Source of the DNA: DASSUW01 sp963730535
GTDB lineage: Bacteria; Actinomycetota; Thermoleophilia; Solirubrobacterales; Solirubrobacteraceae
Reading direction: 5' to 3'
DNA length: 64,000 bases
Assembly: GCA_963730535.1 (NCBI GenBank)
Contig: CAVSRU010000003.1
Span: 186,001-250,000, forward strand
Part shown: piece after piece, positions 26,615-34,583 of the stretch
Layout: every line of letters starts with the position of its first letter
Numbering within the stretch: position 1 is the stretch's first letter
Made by a program: the position numbers and the translations under genes
The notes under the pieces: model-generated
What the model was told of the DNA's origin: nothing
The model's database searches: none
What the model saw: the letters and a program-made list of their open reading frames with translations, nothing else

Positions 26615-27139
26615 GTGGATGCGACGATGAGTGTCCCCGCCCCGGTCGGCATAGCGCTCGACTTCGACGCGCTGTACCGCGCGGCCCGTGACGACGTGTT
26701 CGCGTACGTCGCCACGCTGCTGCACGATCGCGGCGCCGCCGAGGACGTCACGGCGCTCGCGTTCGAGCGCGCGTTCCGCAAGCGCGGGAAGTTCGACGCC
26801 AAGCGCGGCAGCCAGCGCGCCTGGCTGTTCGGCATCGCCCGCAACGCCGCCCTCGACGAGCTGCGGACGCGCCGCCGCACGGCGGCACTGGCCACCGAGC
26901 CGGCCAGCGACGCCGCCGCGCCCGAGGACGAGGCCGAGCTCGCGCTCCGCCGCGCCGCCGTCCGCACCGCGCTGGCCGCCCTGCCCGCGCGCGAGCGCGA
27001 GGTGATCGCCCTCAAGTTCCACGCGGGGCTCGACAACGCCGAGCTCGCCGCCGTGCTCGAGATCAGCGTCTCGAACGCCGGCACCCGCCTGCACCGTGCC
27101 CTGACCACCCTCCGGGAGGCCCTCGATGACCGCTCCTGA
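26615..27139 (+). CDS. ECF RNA polymerase sigma factor
   Basis: 174 residues (170 if the ATG at 26627 is used; neither has a clear ribosome site). Sigma region 2 runs from DFDALYRAARDDVFAYVATL to RAWLFGIARNAALDELRTRR. After a short acidic linker, region 4 reads LAALPAREREVIALKFHAGL and VLEISVSNAGTRLHRALTTL. There is no region 3, as expected for ECF (group 4) factors. Its stop lies 14 bp inside the next gene, a membrane protein with a short N-terminal cytoplasmic segment that could act as its anti-sigma factor. The signal is unknown. Confidence 0.92.
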   Translation: MDATMSVPAPVGIALDFDALYRAARDDVFAYVATLLHDRGAAEDVTALAFERAFRKRGKFDAKRGSQRAWLFGIARNAALDELRTRRRTAALATEPASDAAAPEDEAELALRRAAVRTALAALPAREREVIALKFHAGLDNAELAAVLEISVSNAGTRLHRALTTLREALDDRS

Positions 27140-28232
27140 GGCCGCCGAGCTGGAGGCCGTCGACGCCGCCCTCGCGGGCCGCGCCGTCCACCCTGACCAC
27201 GCCGAGCTCGCCGAGCTCGCGCTGCTGCTGCGCGACGAGCGGCCGGAGCCGGCGCCCGCCTGGGCCGCCCGCCTCGACCGCCGGGTGGAGGCCCGCTTTC
27301 CAGCCCCTCCGCGCAAGCGGCGCGACTGGACCTGGTTCCGCAACGTGGCGCCGGCGATCGCGCTGCTGCTGATCATCCTGCCGATCGGGCTGATCGCGGC
27401 GCTCGGGCCGTCGGGAAGCGACGACTCCGGCGGCGGCGACGCCGGGATCTCCGCGTCCGGCGGGGCAGGCAGCGGCGAAGAGAGCAGCGGCGGCTCGATG
27501 GCCGCGCCGGACGCCTCGACGGACAGCGGCGGCGGCGCCCTCCGCAGCGCAGACGCCCGCCGGCAGCGCGCCGTCGAACGCTCGGCCGAGCTGACGCTCT
27601 CCGCCCCCCGGCGGTCGCTGGACCGGGTCGCGAGCCGGGTCCCGGACGTCGCCGCCGACCTCGGCGGCTACGTAGCCCGCTCGTCGGTCAGCAGCGAAGG
27701 CGGCGGTGACTTCCGCCTTCGCGTTCCGACCGCCCAGCTCGACACCGCGATCCAGCGGCTCTCGCGGCTCGGCCGCGTGCGCAACGTGTCCCGCAACTCG
27801 CTCGACATCACGTCGACCGTCGTCTCCCGCCGTGCCCGGCTCACCGACGCCCGCACCGAGCGCGAGAGCCTGCTGCGGCAGCTCGCCGCAGCGGACACGG
27901 TCAACGAGACCGAGAGCATCCGGGCGCGCCTGGCAATCGTGTCGCGCGAGATCGCGGCCGCCCGCAACTCGCTTCGCCGCGTGCGCAACCGCGCGAGCTT
28001 CGCCGACCTCTCGGTGACGCTCGTGCCCGCGTCCGGCGACGACCAGGATGAGGGCGCGTGGACGCCCGGCGACGCGTTCGACGACGCGCTGCGAGTCCTC
28101 GAGGTGGTCGCCGGCATCGCGGTGATGGCGCTCGCGATCGTGCTCCCGCTGCTGGCCATCTGGCTGCTCGCCTGGCTCGCCCACCGCGCCGTCACGCGAC
28201 GCCGCCGCGAGCGTTCACTCGACGTCGCCTGA
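27126..28232 (+). CDS. DUF4349 membrane protein, possible anti-sigma factor
   Basis: 368 residues. Residues 1-65 are cytoplasmic with an acidic helix (ELEAVDAALAGRAVHPDHAEL) that looks like a minimal anti-sigma module. A membrane helix spans about 78-98, followed by a Gly/Ser-rich low-complexity linker. An extracytoplasmic DUF4349 domain comes next (RSAELTLSA, DLGGYV, FRLRVPTAQLDTAIQRLSRLGRV) with a coiled-coil-like DARTERESLLRQLAAADTV. A C-terminal helix near 325-352 is followed by a basic tail. The 14-bp overlap with the sigma gene is the usual layout of sigma/anti-sigma pairs. The anti-sigma role is inferred from position; the DUF4349 call is firmer. Confidence 0.82.
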   Translation: MTAPEAAELEAVDAALAGRAVHPDHAELAELALLLRDERPEPAPAWAARLDRRVEARFPAPPRKRRDWTWFRNVAPAIALLLIILPIGLIAALGPSGSDDSGGGDAGISASGGAGSGEESSGGSMAAPDASTDSGGGALRSADARRQRAVERSAELTLSAPRRSLDRVASRVPDVAADLGGYVARSSVSSEGGGDFRLRVPTAQLDTAIQRLSRLGRVRNVSRNSLDITSTVVSRRARLTDARTERESLLRQLAAADTVNETESIRARLAIVSREIAAARNSLRRVRNRASFADLSVTLVPASGDDQDEGAWTPGDAFDDALRVLEVVAGIAVMALAIVLPLLAIWLLAWLAHRAVTRRRRERSLDVA

Positions 28233-28239
28233 CTGTGGC

Positions 28240-28950
28240 ATGCTGCGGGCGAAAATGCCCGCCAGCGCTGAGCAGACAGCCGCATTGCTGGGTCGGGTGC
28301 CCGTGTTCGAGGAGCTCGCCGAGGACGACCTGCGCCGGGTGGCGGAGGTCACGGTGCCGCGGCGCTTCAGCGCGGGCGAGTCGGTCTTCCGCGAGGGCGA
28401 CGACTCGGACACGTGCTACATCGTCAGCGCGGGCCACGCGCGAGCGCTGCGCGAGCACGCCGACGGGCGCCAGATCACGCTCGCGACGTTCGGTCCCGGG
28501 GACATCTTCGGCGAGCTCGCGATGTTCGACGACGAGCGCCGCTCGGCGACCGTCGAGGCGGCCGACGGCCTCGAGGTGCTGGGCATCCTCGGGGGCGACA
28601 TGCGGCGGCTCATGCGCCGCCACCCGGACATCGCGGTCAAGCTCGTGATCTCGCTCGGCCGCCGGCTGCGCGCGGCCAACGAGCGGCTCGCCAGCCAGTC
28701 GTTCCAGACCGTGCAGAGCCGCGTCGCCTCGGTGCTCCGGCAGCTCGTCGAGCAGGCCCGGGCCGAGGGCGCGACCGAACGCGACGTGCCCGTGGTGGCC
28801 ACCCAGGCCGACCTCGCAAAGCTCGCCGGCTCCTCGCGCGAGTCCGCCTCGCGGTTCCTCGCCGTGCTCGAGCGCGCCGGGGTCATCTCGCAAGGCCGCG
28901 GCCGCCTCACCGTCCACGACCCGTCCGCGCTCCAGGGCTATGTCTACTGA
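28240..28950 (+). CDS. Crp/Fnr-family transcriptional regulator
   Basis: 236 residues from the ATG at 28240 (ATG 28255 is an alternative). The cyclic-nucleotide-binding beta-barrel includes AGESVFREGDDSDTCYIV, FGPGDIFGELAMFDDERRSA (phosphate-binding cassette) and a long dimerisation helix (LGRRLRAANERLASQSFQTV). The C-terminal winged HTH_Crp reads ATQADLAKLAGSSRESASRFL. No Fnr-type cysteines are seen at the N-terminus, so an iron-sulfur sensor is unlikely; the FGELAMF cassette fits a cNMP or cNMP-like ligand. The last 11 bp overlap the Nudix gene. Confidence 0.92.
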   Translation: MLRAKMPASAEQTAALLGRVPVFEELAEDDLRRVAEVTVPRRFSAGESVFREGDDSDTCYIVSAGHARALREHADGRQITLATFGPGDIFGELAMFDDERRSATVEAADGLEVLGILGGDMRRLMRRHPDIAVKLVISLGRRLRAANERLASQSFQTVQSRVASVLRQLVEQARAEGATERDVPVVATQADLAKLAGSSRESASRFLAVLERAGVISQGRGRLTVHDPSALQGYVY

Positions 28951-29368
28951 CCGCCACCACATCAGGGAGACGTCGTTCGGCGGCGTCGTGCTGCGCGACG
29001 GCGAGGTGCTGGTCATCACCCCGGCCGGCAAGCGCCGCGTGACCGGCCTGCCCAAGGGCGGACCGAATCCCGGCGAGAGCGGCGAGCAGACCGCGACGCG
29101 CGAGGTGCGGGAGGAGACCGGCGTCGTCGCGACCGTGCGCGAGCCGCTGGGCGACGTGACGTACTGGTACCGGCGCAGCGGCCGCCGGGTCTTCAAGACC
29201 GTCCACTTCTACCTCTGCGACTACATCTCCGGGTCGACGAGCGACCACGACCACGAGGTCGAGGACGCGCGCTGGATCCCGCTCACCGAGGCCCGCACGG
29301 CGCTCAGCTATCCGGGCGAACGCGCGCTGATCGAGCGGGCGCTGTCCAAGTCGACCCCGGGCCGCTAG
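28940..29368 (+). CDS. Nudix hydrolase
   Basis: 142 residues. The Nudix box is present: a glycine/proline lead (GGPNPGES) followed by TREVREETGV, matching the metal-binding RExxEExGU core. KGGPNPGE preceded by LPKG is common to the MutT/diadenosine-polyphosphate-type group of Actinobacteria. ASFGG-like SFGGVVLRDG starts the fold and WIPLTEA ends it. It cleaves a nucleoside diphosphate linked to some moiety; the substrate cannot be deduced. It overlaps the Crp/Fnr gene by 11 bp and is 11 bp from the ASCH gene, so a three-gene operon is likely. Confidence 0.88.
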   Translation: MSTDRHHIRETSFGGVVLRDGEVLVITPAGKRRVTGLPKGGPNPGESGEQTATREVREETGVVATVREPLGDVTYWYRRSGRRVFKTVHFYLCDYISGSTSDHDHEVEDARWIPLTEARTALSYPGERALIERALSKSTPGR

Positions 29369-29379
29369 GCTGCCCGCCG

Positions 29380-29778
29380 GTGCAGGTCCTCAACTTCTAC
29401 TCGACGGTCTTCGCGGACCAGATGAAGCGCGGCCGCAAGACCGCGACGATCCGGCTGGGCGACAAGCGCCACAAGTACCGCAAGAACCAGCTCGTCCTCG
29501 TCACCGTCGGGTACCAGTACTCGCCGCGCGAGAAGCTGTTCCACGCCGTGATCGACGCCGTCGAGGTCAAGCGGGTGCGCGACCTCTCGCCGCGCGACAT
29601 CGAGCACGACAACCCCGAGTTCCGCCGCACCGAGGAGCTCGTCCACTTCCTCGAGCAGATCTACGGCCGCGAGGTGTCGCTCGACGACACGGTCACGGTC
29701 GTCCGCTTCTCGCAGATCGTCGAGAACCCGCCGGACTTCCAGGATCGCCTGCGCGGGGTCGGCGGGGCTCAGAACTAG
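29380..29778 (+). CDS. ASCH-domain protein
   Basis: 132 residues from the GTG at 29380. The N-terminal NFYSTVFADQMKRGRKTATI with its conserved Lys-Thr-Thr-like face, RLGDKRHKYRKNQLVLVTVG and FHAVIDAVEVKRVRDLS match the ASCH fold, a PUA-like beta-barrel that binds RNA or modified nucleosides. Known relatives include an N4-acetylcytidine amidohydrolase and putative RNA-binding regulators, so the exact role is open. It is the last gene of the Crp/Fnr-Nudix-ASCH group and is followed directly by two tandem hairpins. Confidence 0.75.
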   Translation: MQVLNFYSTVFADQMKRGRKTATIRLGDKRHKYRKNQLVLVTVGYQYSPREKLFHAVIDAVEVKRVRDLSPRDIEHDNPEFRRTEELVHFLEQIYGREVSLDDTVTVVRFSQIVENPPDFQDRLRGVGGAQN

Positions 29779-29779
29779 G

Positions 29780-29842
29780 GGAACACCGGCCCAGAGGGCC
29801 GGGTTCCCTTGCGGGTATTCGCCCGGAGGGCGAAACCCGCTA
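29780..29842. terminator. Two tandem GC-rich hairpins between convergent genes
   Basis: The first stem pairs GGGGAAC-ACCGGCCC with GGGCCGGGTTCCC around AGA (29780-29809). The second pairs GCGGGT-TTCGCCC-like arms around GGA (29811-29842). No U-tract follows either one. Placed between the ASCH gene and the convergent membrane-protein gene, they probably terminate both. The TAG of the membrane-protein gene lies at the outer edge of the second stem. The sequence is unrelated to the palindromic element arms. Confidence 0.6.
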
Positions 29843-30319
29843 GCGGGACGAGCGCAGCGGCGCCGAGGCGACCGCGGAGCCGGACACCACCGCGATCGCG
29901 GCCGCAAGGGCGGCGACGAACACGCCGTGGCGTGGCTCGAGCGCCGCATTCGGCCCGGGCGAGTCGAGCAGCTTCCAGGCCGCGATGCCCAGGCAGCCGA
30001 GGCTCCCGTAGCGCAGCGCCTCGCGGGCCACGCCCTGCAGCGCGGGCACGAGGCACCCGAAGGCGCCGGCGCCGGTCAGGGCCGCGAAGGCGGCGAGCGC
30101 GGTCCCCCAGACGCCGAGCGCCTCCCAGCCCGTCGTCCCAGCGGTGTCGCCGATCCAGCGGTTGACCGTGTCGGTGAGCGTGTAGAGCGGCCCGTCGAGG
30201 TCCCCAGCGGCCGGGGTGGGGGCCGCGGGCGCGTACCACGGACGGGCGAGCGCGGCGACGACGCCGGCGGCGGCTGCGAGGGCGAGAAGGACGTGGGTCC
30301 GGAAGCCGAGCGTGCGCAT
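29840..30319 (-). CDS. Hypothetical membrane protein
   Basis: 159 residues from the ATG at 30317-30319. Four hydrophobic segments are visible at about 8-25, 68-90, 100-118 and 130-150. A periplasmic loop after the first (PWYAPAAPTPAAGDLDGPLY) contains most of the polar residues. I do not recognise a family. The gene is divergent from groES; its promoter must lie near the first CIRCE operator (73 bp upstream of its start), so HrcA could affect it too. Confidence 0.65.
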   Translation of the reverse strand: MRTLGFRTHVLLALAAAAGVVAALARPWYAPAAPTPAAGDLDGPLYTLTDTVNRWIGDTAGTTGWEALGVWGTALAAFAALTGAGAFGCLVPALQGVAREALRYGSLGCLGIAAWKLLDSPGPNAALEPRHGVFVAALAAAIAVVSGSAVASAPLRSSR

Positions 30320-30391
30320 TGTTGGCCCGAATGTCGGCAGCGCGCGACGATTCCTGGAGGGGTTGCGACCCCAACTGGACGGACCGAGGAT

Positions 30392-30418
30392 TTGGCACTC
30401 TTGTGACGAGAGTGCCAA
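30392..30418. promoter_or_regulatory. CIRCE operator (HrcA-binding site), upstream copy
   Basis: TTGGCACTC and GAGTGCCAA are separated by exactly nine bases. This is a perfect 9-bp inverted repeat that differs from the CIRCE consensus (TTAGCACTC-N9-GAGTGCTAA) by one base per arm. It lies 7 bp upstream of the groES -35 element and also faces the divergent membrane-protein gene. Confidence 0.95.
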
Positions 30419-30424
30419 TTCGCC

Positions 30425-30452
30425 TTGACTTCGCGCCTTGCCGTCCTAGAAT
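30425..30452 (+). promoter_or_regulatory. groES-groEL housekeeping promoter
   Basis: TTGACT (30425-30430) and TAGAAT (30447-30452) are separated by 16 bp, a good sigma-70-type promoter in otherwise very GC-rich DNA. It is bracketed by the two CIRCE operators; the second begins 9 bp after the -10 box and so covers the expected transcription start. Confidence 0.85.
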
Positions 30453-30461
30453 CATCGTCCG

Positions 30462-30488
30462 TTGGCACTCCCGAGGTGGGAGTGCCAG
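30462..30488. promoter_or_regulatory. CIRCE operator (HrcA-binding site), downstream copy
   Basis: TTGGCACTC, nine bases, GAGTGCCAG: an 8/9 inverted repeat. It overlaps the likely transcription start and early leader of groES, 42 bp before the start codon. With the upstream copy it gives HrcA two sites flanking the promoter, released when GroEL is titrated by unfolded protein. Confidence 0.93.
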
Positions 30489-30529
30489 AAGGTTCCTCGT
30501 TCTTCAAGATCTCAGTGGAGGTCACTTAG

Positions 30530-30820
30530 ATGAATCTCAAGCCCCTCGGCGATCGCCTGATCGTCAAGGCGGTCGAGGAGGAGTCGACGACGTCTTCGGG
30601 CATCGTCCTCCCCGACACCGCGAAGGAAAAGCCCCAGAAGGGCAAGGTCCTCGCCGTCGGCGACGGCAAGCTCGACGACGACGGCAAGCGGATCCCGCTC
30701 GACGTCGCGGAGGGTGACGAGGTCCTCTACTCCAAGTACGGCGGCACGGACATCGTCGTGGACGGGGAAGACCTCCTCGTGCTGCGCGAGTCCGACGTGC
30801 TGGCCAAGGTCCAGTCCTAG
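30530..30820 (+). CDS. groES: Co-chaperonin GroES (Hsp10)
   Basis: 96 residues, normal length. PLGDRLIVKAVEEES at the N-terminus, the mobile loop TTSSGIVLPDTAKEKPQKG and GTDIVVDGEDLLVLRESDVLA at the C-terminus are diagnostic. The heptameric ring caps GroEL during protein folding in the cytoplasm. A GGAGG ribosome site lies about 10 nt upstream of the ATG. GroEL follows after 19 nt in the same transcript, under the two CIRCE operators. Confidence 0.98.
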   Translation: MNLKPLGDRLIVKAVEEESTTSSGIVLPDTAKEKPQKGKVLAVGDGKLDDDGKRIPLDVAEGDEVLYSKYGGTDIVVDGEDLLVLRESDVLAKVQS

Positions 30821-30839
30821 GAAGCGAGACCAGACACAC

Positions 30840-32465
30840 ATGGCACACAAGGAACTCAAGTACGACGTCGAGGCCCGCACGGCGCTCGAGCAGGGCGTCG
30901 ACGCGGTCGCCAACGCCGTCAAGGTGACGCTCGGCCCGCGCGGCCGCTACGTCGTCCTCGATAAGAAGTTCGGCGCCCCCACCATCACCAACGACGGCGT
31001 CACGATCGCTCGTGAGATCGAGGTCGAGGACGTCTTCCAGAACCAGGGCGCCCAGCTCGTGCGCGAGGTCGCCACGGCGACCAACGACGTCGCGGGCGAC
31101 GGCACGACCACCGCGACCGTGCTCGCTCAGGCGATCGTCCGCCAGGGCCTCAAGAACGTCGCCGCCGGCGCGAACCCGCTCGGCCTCAAGCGCGGCATCG
31201 AGGTTGCGGTCGACCAGGTCGTCGAGCACATCAAGTCGCAGGCCAAGGAGATCTCCGGCAAGGACCAGATCGCCCGCGTGGCGACGATCTCGGCCGGCGA
31301 CGAGGAGATCGGCGACGTCATTGCCGATGCCATCGAGAAGGTCGGCAAGGACGGCGTGGTCAACGTCGAGGAGGGCCAGACGTTCGGCATGGACCTCGAG
31401 TTCACCGAGGGCATGCAGTTCGACAAGGGCTACATCTCGCCCTACATGGTCACCGACCAGGAGCGCATGGAGGCGGTGCTCGAGGATCCCTACATCCTCA
31501 TCGCCAACCAGAAGATCGGCTCCGTCCGCGACCTCCTGCCCGTGCTCGAGCAGGTCATCCAGTCCGGTCGCCCGCTGCTCATCATCGCCGAGGACGTCGA
31601 GGGCGAGGCCCTCGCCACGCTCGTGGTGAACAAGCTGCGCGGCACCTTCACCGGCGTCGCCGTGAAGGCCCCCGGCTTCGGCGACCGCCGCAAGCGCATG
31701 CTCGAGGACATCGCGATCCTCACCGGCGGCGAGGTCATCACCGAGGAGATGGGCCTCAAGCTCGAGAACACGCAGCTCTCGCAGCTCGGCCGCGCGCGTC
31801 GCGTCGTGGTGGCGAAGGACACCACCACCATCGTCGACGGCGCGGGTGACGCCGACGCCATCAAGGGCCGCATCAACCAGATCAAGGCGGAGGTCGAGAA
31901 CACCGACTCCGACTTCGATCGCGAGAAGCTCCAGGAGCGCCTCGCCAAGCTCTCCGGCGGCGTCGCCGTCGTGAAGGTCGGCGCGGCCACCGAGACGGAG
32001 ATGAAGGAGAAGAAGCACCGCGTCGAGGACGCGCTGCAGGCCACCCGCGCGGCCCTCGAGGAGGGCATCGTGCCCGGCGGCGGCGTGGCGCTGCTCGAGG
32101 CCCAGGACGCCATCAACCTCGACGTCATCTCCGACGACGACGAGAAGACCGGCGCCCGGATCGTGCACCGCGCGCTCGAGGAGCCGACCCGCCAGATCGC
32201 GGAGAACGCCGGCTACGAGGGCTCGGTCGTGGTCAGCGACATCCGCCGTGCCGGCCCGGGCAAGGGCCTGAACGCCGCGACCGGCGAGATCGGCGACCTC
32301 GTCGCCGACGGAGTCATCGACCCGGCCATGGTCACGCGCTCGGCGCTCCAGAACGCCGCGTCGATCGCCAAGAACATCCTCACCACCGAGGCGATCGTCG
32401 CCGAGGTGCCCGAGAAGGATGGCGGCGGCGGCGGTGGCATGCCCGACATGAGCGGGATGATGTAA
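30840..32465 (+). CDS. groEL: Chaperonin GroEL (Hsp60)
   Basis: 541 residues, full length, from the ATG at 30840. VTLGPRGRYVVLDKKFGAP, the nucleotide-binding VAGDGTTTATVLAQ near 85 and APGFGDRRKRMLEDIAILTG near 275 are classical. The C-terminal GGMPDMSGMM tail is the canonical Gly-Met repeat; many Actinobacteria carry a second GroEL with a His-rich tail, so this is the groES-linked, conventional copy. It folds proteins in an ATP-driven double ring. A strong hairpin terminator lies 25 nt downstream. Confidence 0.98.
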   Translation: MAHKELKYDVEARTALEQGVDAVANAVKVTLGPRGRYVVLDKKFGAPTITNDGVTIAREIEVEDVFQNQGAQLVREVATATNDVAGDGTTTATVLAQAIVRQGLKNVAAGANPLGLKRGIEVAVDQVVEHIKSQAKEISGKDQIARVATISAGDEEIGDVIADAIEKVGKDGVVNVEEGQTFGMDLEFTEGMQFDKGYISPYMVTDQERMEAVLEDPYILIANQKIGSVRDLLPVLEQVIQSGRPLLIIAEDVEGEALATLVVNKLRGTFTGVAVKAPGFGDRRKRMLEDIAILTGGEVITEEMGLKLENTQLSQLGRARRVVVAKDTTTIVDGAGDADAIKGRINQIKAEVENTDSDFDREKLQERLAKLSGGVAVVKVGAATETEMKEKKHRVEDALQATRAALEEGIVPGGGVALLEAQDAINLDVISDDDEKTGARIVHRALEEPTRQIAENAGYEGSVVVSDIRRAGPGKGLNAATGEIGDLVADGVIDPAMVTRSALQNAASIAKNILTTEAIVAEVPEKDGGGGGGMPDMSGMM

Positions 32466-32466
32466 G

Positions 32467-32517
32467 CCACCCCACCCTGGGGTGTTTGCGAAGGGCCCGG
32501 CGCTTGCCGGGCCCTTT
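32467..32517 (+). terminator. groESL terminator
   Basis: A first small stem CACCCCA/TGGGGTG at 32467-32484 is followed by a strong one. AAGGGCCCGGC (32491-32501) and its complement (32506-32516) form an 11-bp stem with a GCTT loop that runs into TTTGTC. This is the clearest intrinsic terminator in the window. Confidence 0.85.
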
Positions 32518-32524
32518 GTCGTTC

Positions 32525-33499
32525 TCAGCGCTCAACCGCGCGCATGCCCGCCTCGGCGTACCGCTCGCCGGCGGTCACGCCGGGGGGGAACAGATCGTCC
32601 AGCGCCCGCTGGTCGTCCTCGCTCAACCGCACCTCGACCGCGCCCACGTTCTCCTCGAGGTACTTGACGTGCTTGGTGCCCGGGATCGGCGCCACGTCCT
32701 CGCCCTGGGCGAGCACCCAGGCGAGCGCGAGCTGGACCGGCGTGCACCCGAGGTCGGACGCCATCTCGCGTACGCGGGCCACCAGCGCCAGGTTGCGGTC
32801 GAAGTTCTCGCCGCTGAAGCGCGGGGAGATGCGCCGGAAGTCGTCCTCGGCGAGCTCGTCGGGCGACGTGAGCGCGCCGGCCAGCAGCCCGCGGCCGATC
32901 GGAGAGTAGGGCACGATGCCCACGCCCAGCTCGCGCGCCGCCGGCACGATCTCGCGCTCGAGCCCGCGCGTGAAGAGCGACCACTCGCTCTGCAGCGCCG
33001 TGATCGGATGGACCTCGCACGCCTCGCGCAGCGTCGCCGCGCTCACCTCGGACAGCCCGAGGTGCCGCACCTTGCCGGCCTCGACCAGCTCGGCCATCGC
33101 GCCGACGCTCTCGGCGATCGGCACGTCCGGGTTGCGGCGGTGCATGTAGTAGAGGTCGATGTGATCGGTCCCGAGGCGGCGCAGCGAGTCCTCGCACGCC
33201 TGCCGGATCCACTCCGGCGAGTTGTCGATCCACCGGCGGTCGCCCTCCCGCCGGTTCCCGAACTTCGTGGCCAGCACCACCTGGTCGCGCCGGTCGGCGA
33301 TGGCGCGGCCCACGAGCTCCTCGTTGTGGCCGCGGCCGTACATGTCCGCGGTGTCGAGGTGGATGACGCCCAGCTCGAGCGCGCGGTGGATCGTGCGGAT
33401 CGACTCGGCTACGTCGGCGTGCCCGTAGAACTCCGACATGCCCATGCAGCCGAGGCCGAGGGCGGAGACGGTCAGGTCGCGCAGTCTGCGTTCTTCCAT
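32525..33499 (-). CDS. Aldo/keto reductase
   Basis: 324 residues. SALGLGCMGMSEFYG at the N-terminus and the catalytic tetrad are present: Asp and Tyr in LDTADMYGRGHNEELVG (about 50-57), Lys in LATKFGN (about 82) and His in DLYYMHRRNP (about 125). GLSEV and YSPIGRGLLAG follow. It belongs to the AKR13-like group related to YajO/pyridoxal reductase-type enzymes that reduce aldehydes with NADPH. It converges on the groESL terminator and is divergent, with an 18-bp gap, from a DUF1330 gene. The start at 33497-33499 gives the complete barrel. Confidence 0.92.
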   Translation of the reverse strand: MEERRLRDLTVSALGLGCMGMSEFYGHADVAESIRTIHRALELGVIHLDTADMYGRGHNEELVGRAIADRRDQVVLATKFGNRREGDRRWIDNSPEWIRQACEDSLRRLGTDHIDLYYMHRRNPDVPIAESVGAMAELVEAGKVRHLGLSEVSAATLREACEVHPITALQSEWSLFTRGLEREIVPAARELGVGIVPYSPIGRGLLAGALTSPDELAEDDFRRISPRFSGENFDRNLALVARVREMASDLGCTPVQLALAWVLAQGEDVAPIPGTKHVKYLEENVGAVEVRLSEDDQRALDDLFPPGVTAGERYAEAGMRAVER

Positions 33500-33517
33500 G
33501 TCACCTACGGTACGCCG

Positions 33518-33808
33518 ATGCCGGCCTACGTCATCGCCTCCGTCGCGGAGGCCCGCGATCAGGAGAAGCTCGCCGAGTACCGGGAGCGCAACACGGACGC
33601 CGTGGCACGCCACGGCGGCCGCTTCATCGTCCGCGGGGGACACCACGAGGTGCTCGAGGGAGACTGGGCGCCCGTCCGCTTGGTGGTCATGGAGTTCCCG
33701 GACCTGGACGCCGCGCGTGGCTGGTACGCGTCCGACGACTACGCGCCGCTGCGGGAGCTCCGCCAGAGCGCGTCAGACACCGACATCGTGGTCGTCGAGG
33801 GCGTGTAG
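33518..33808 (+). CDS. DUF1330 protein
   Basis: 96 residues. MPAYVIASVAEARDQEKLAEYRERN, GGRFIVRGG and PVRLVVMEFPDLDAARGWYASDDY are the standard signature of DUF1330, a ferredoxin-like alpha/beta-barrel dimer related to antibiotic-biosynthesis monooxygenase folds. The biochemical function is unknown. It is divergent from the aldo/keto reductase; only 18 bp separate the two starts, so the promoters overlap. Its 3' end converges on the ABC permease with a 4-bp gap. Confidence 0.9.
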   Translation: MPAYVIASVAEARDQEKLAEYRERNTDAVARHGGRFIVRGGHHEVLEGDWAPVRLVVMEFPDLDAARGWYASDDYAPLRELRQSASDTDIVVVEGV

Positions 33809-33812
33809 CGAC

Positions 33813-34583
33813 CTACCCACCGGCGGCCTCCGCGCTGCGGAGCCCGCGGACCGCCCACCAGGCGAAGGCGGCGACGAGCGCGAAGGCGAGGGCAAACGCG
33901 GCGGCCGGGTCGGCGCTGCCGGCGATCAGGTCGCGCCCCGTTTGCACAAGCGGCGTGAACGGGTTCACGCTCGCGGCGGCGTGCACCCAGCCCGACAGGA
34001 GCTTGAGCGGCACGTAGACGGGTGCGAGGAAGAGCACGACGAACACCGGCATCTGCATGGCCGGGCCGGCCTGGATCGTGCGCAGCCGCATCGCCACGCC
34101 GGCGGCGAACAGGGTGGCCGCCAGCGACACGAGGTAGGCGAGTGCGATCAGGGTCAGCACGTCGAGCCCGTCGCCCCCCACCTGCATCCCGGTCGCGAAC
34201 GCCACGGCGAACAGCAGTGAGCCGACGATCGTCGCGCGCGCCCAGGCGGCGAGCGCGTAGCCCGCGATGATCGCGCGGCGGTTCGGGGCGGCGAGCAGCA
34301 GGCGGCGGGCGAAGCCGCGCTCGAAGTCGCTCGCGATCCCGAAGCCCGTGAAGACGCCGCCGAACGCCGAGGCCTGCATCAGCACGAACACGAACTGGAA
34401 CGCGGTGTAGCCCGGGGCGAAGTCGAAGCCCGGCACGTTGCCGACGTTCGACAGGCCGCCCGCGAACGCGACGAAGAAGAACATCGGGAAGATGATCGAC
34501 GGGAGTAGGAAGGCGGGGTTGTTCGCGAAGTTGTGAATCGAGCGCCAGGCCACCGCCCCGGCCACCTGCGCGAAGCGCCTCAT
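33813..34583 (-). CDS. ABC-2 type exporter permease (second subunit)
   Basis: 256 residues with six hydrophobic helices. An amphipathic N-terminus (AWRSIHNFANNPAFLLPSII) and the ABC-2 motif-like FGGVFTGFGIASDFERGFARRLL after helix 2 match DrrB/ABC2_membrane permeases. SASVNPFTPLVQTGRDLIAG is the usual late loop. It is the third gene of the exporter operon, starting 4 bp inside the previous permease gene. With its sister permease it probably forms the membrane channel of a heterodimeric drug or lipid exporter. The substrate is unknown. Confidence 0.9.
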   Translation of the reverse strand: MRRFAQVAGAVAWRSIHNFANNPAFLLPSIIFPMFFFVAFAGGLSNVGNVPGFDFAPGYTAFQFVFVLMQASAFGGVFTGFGIASDFERGFARRLLLAAPNRRAIIAGYALAAWARATIVGSLLFAVAFATGMQVGGDGLDVLTLIALAYLVSLAATLFAAGVAMRLRTIQAGPAMQMPVFVVLFLAPVYVPLKLLSGWVHAAASVNPFTPLVQTGRDLIAGSADPAAAFALAFALVAAFAWWAVRGLRSAEAAGG

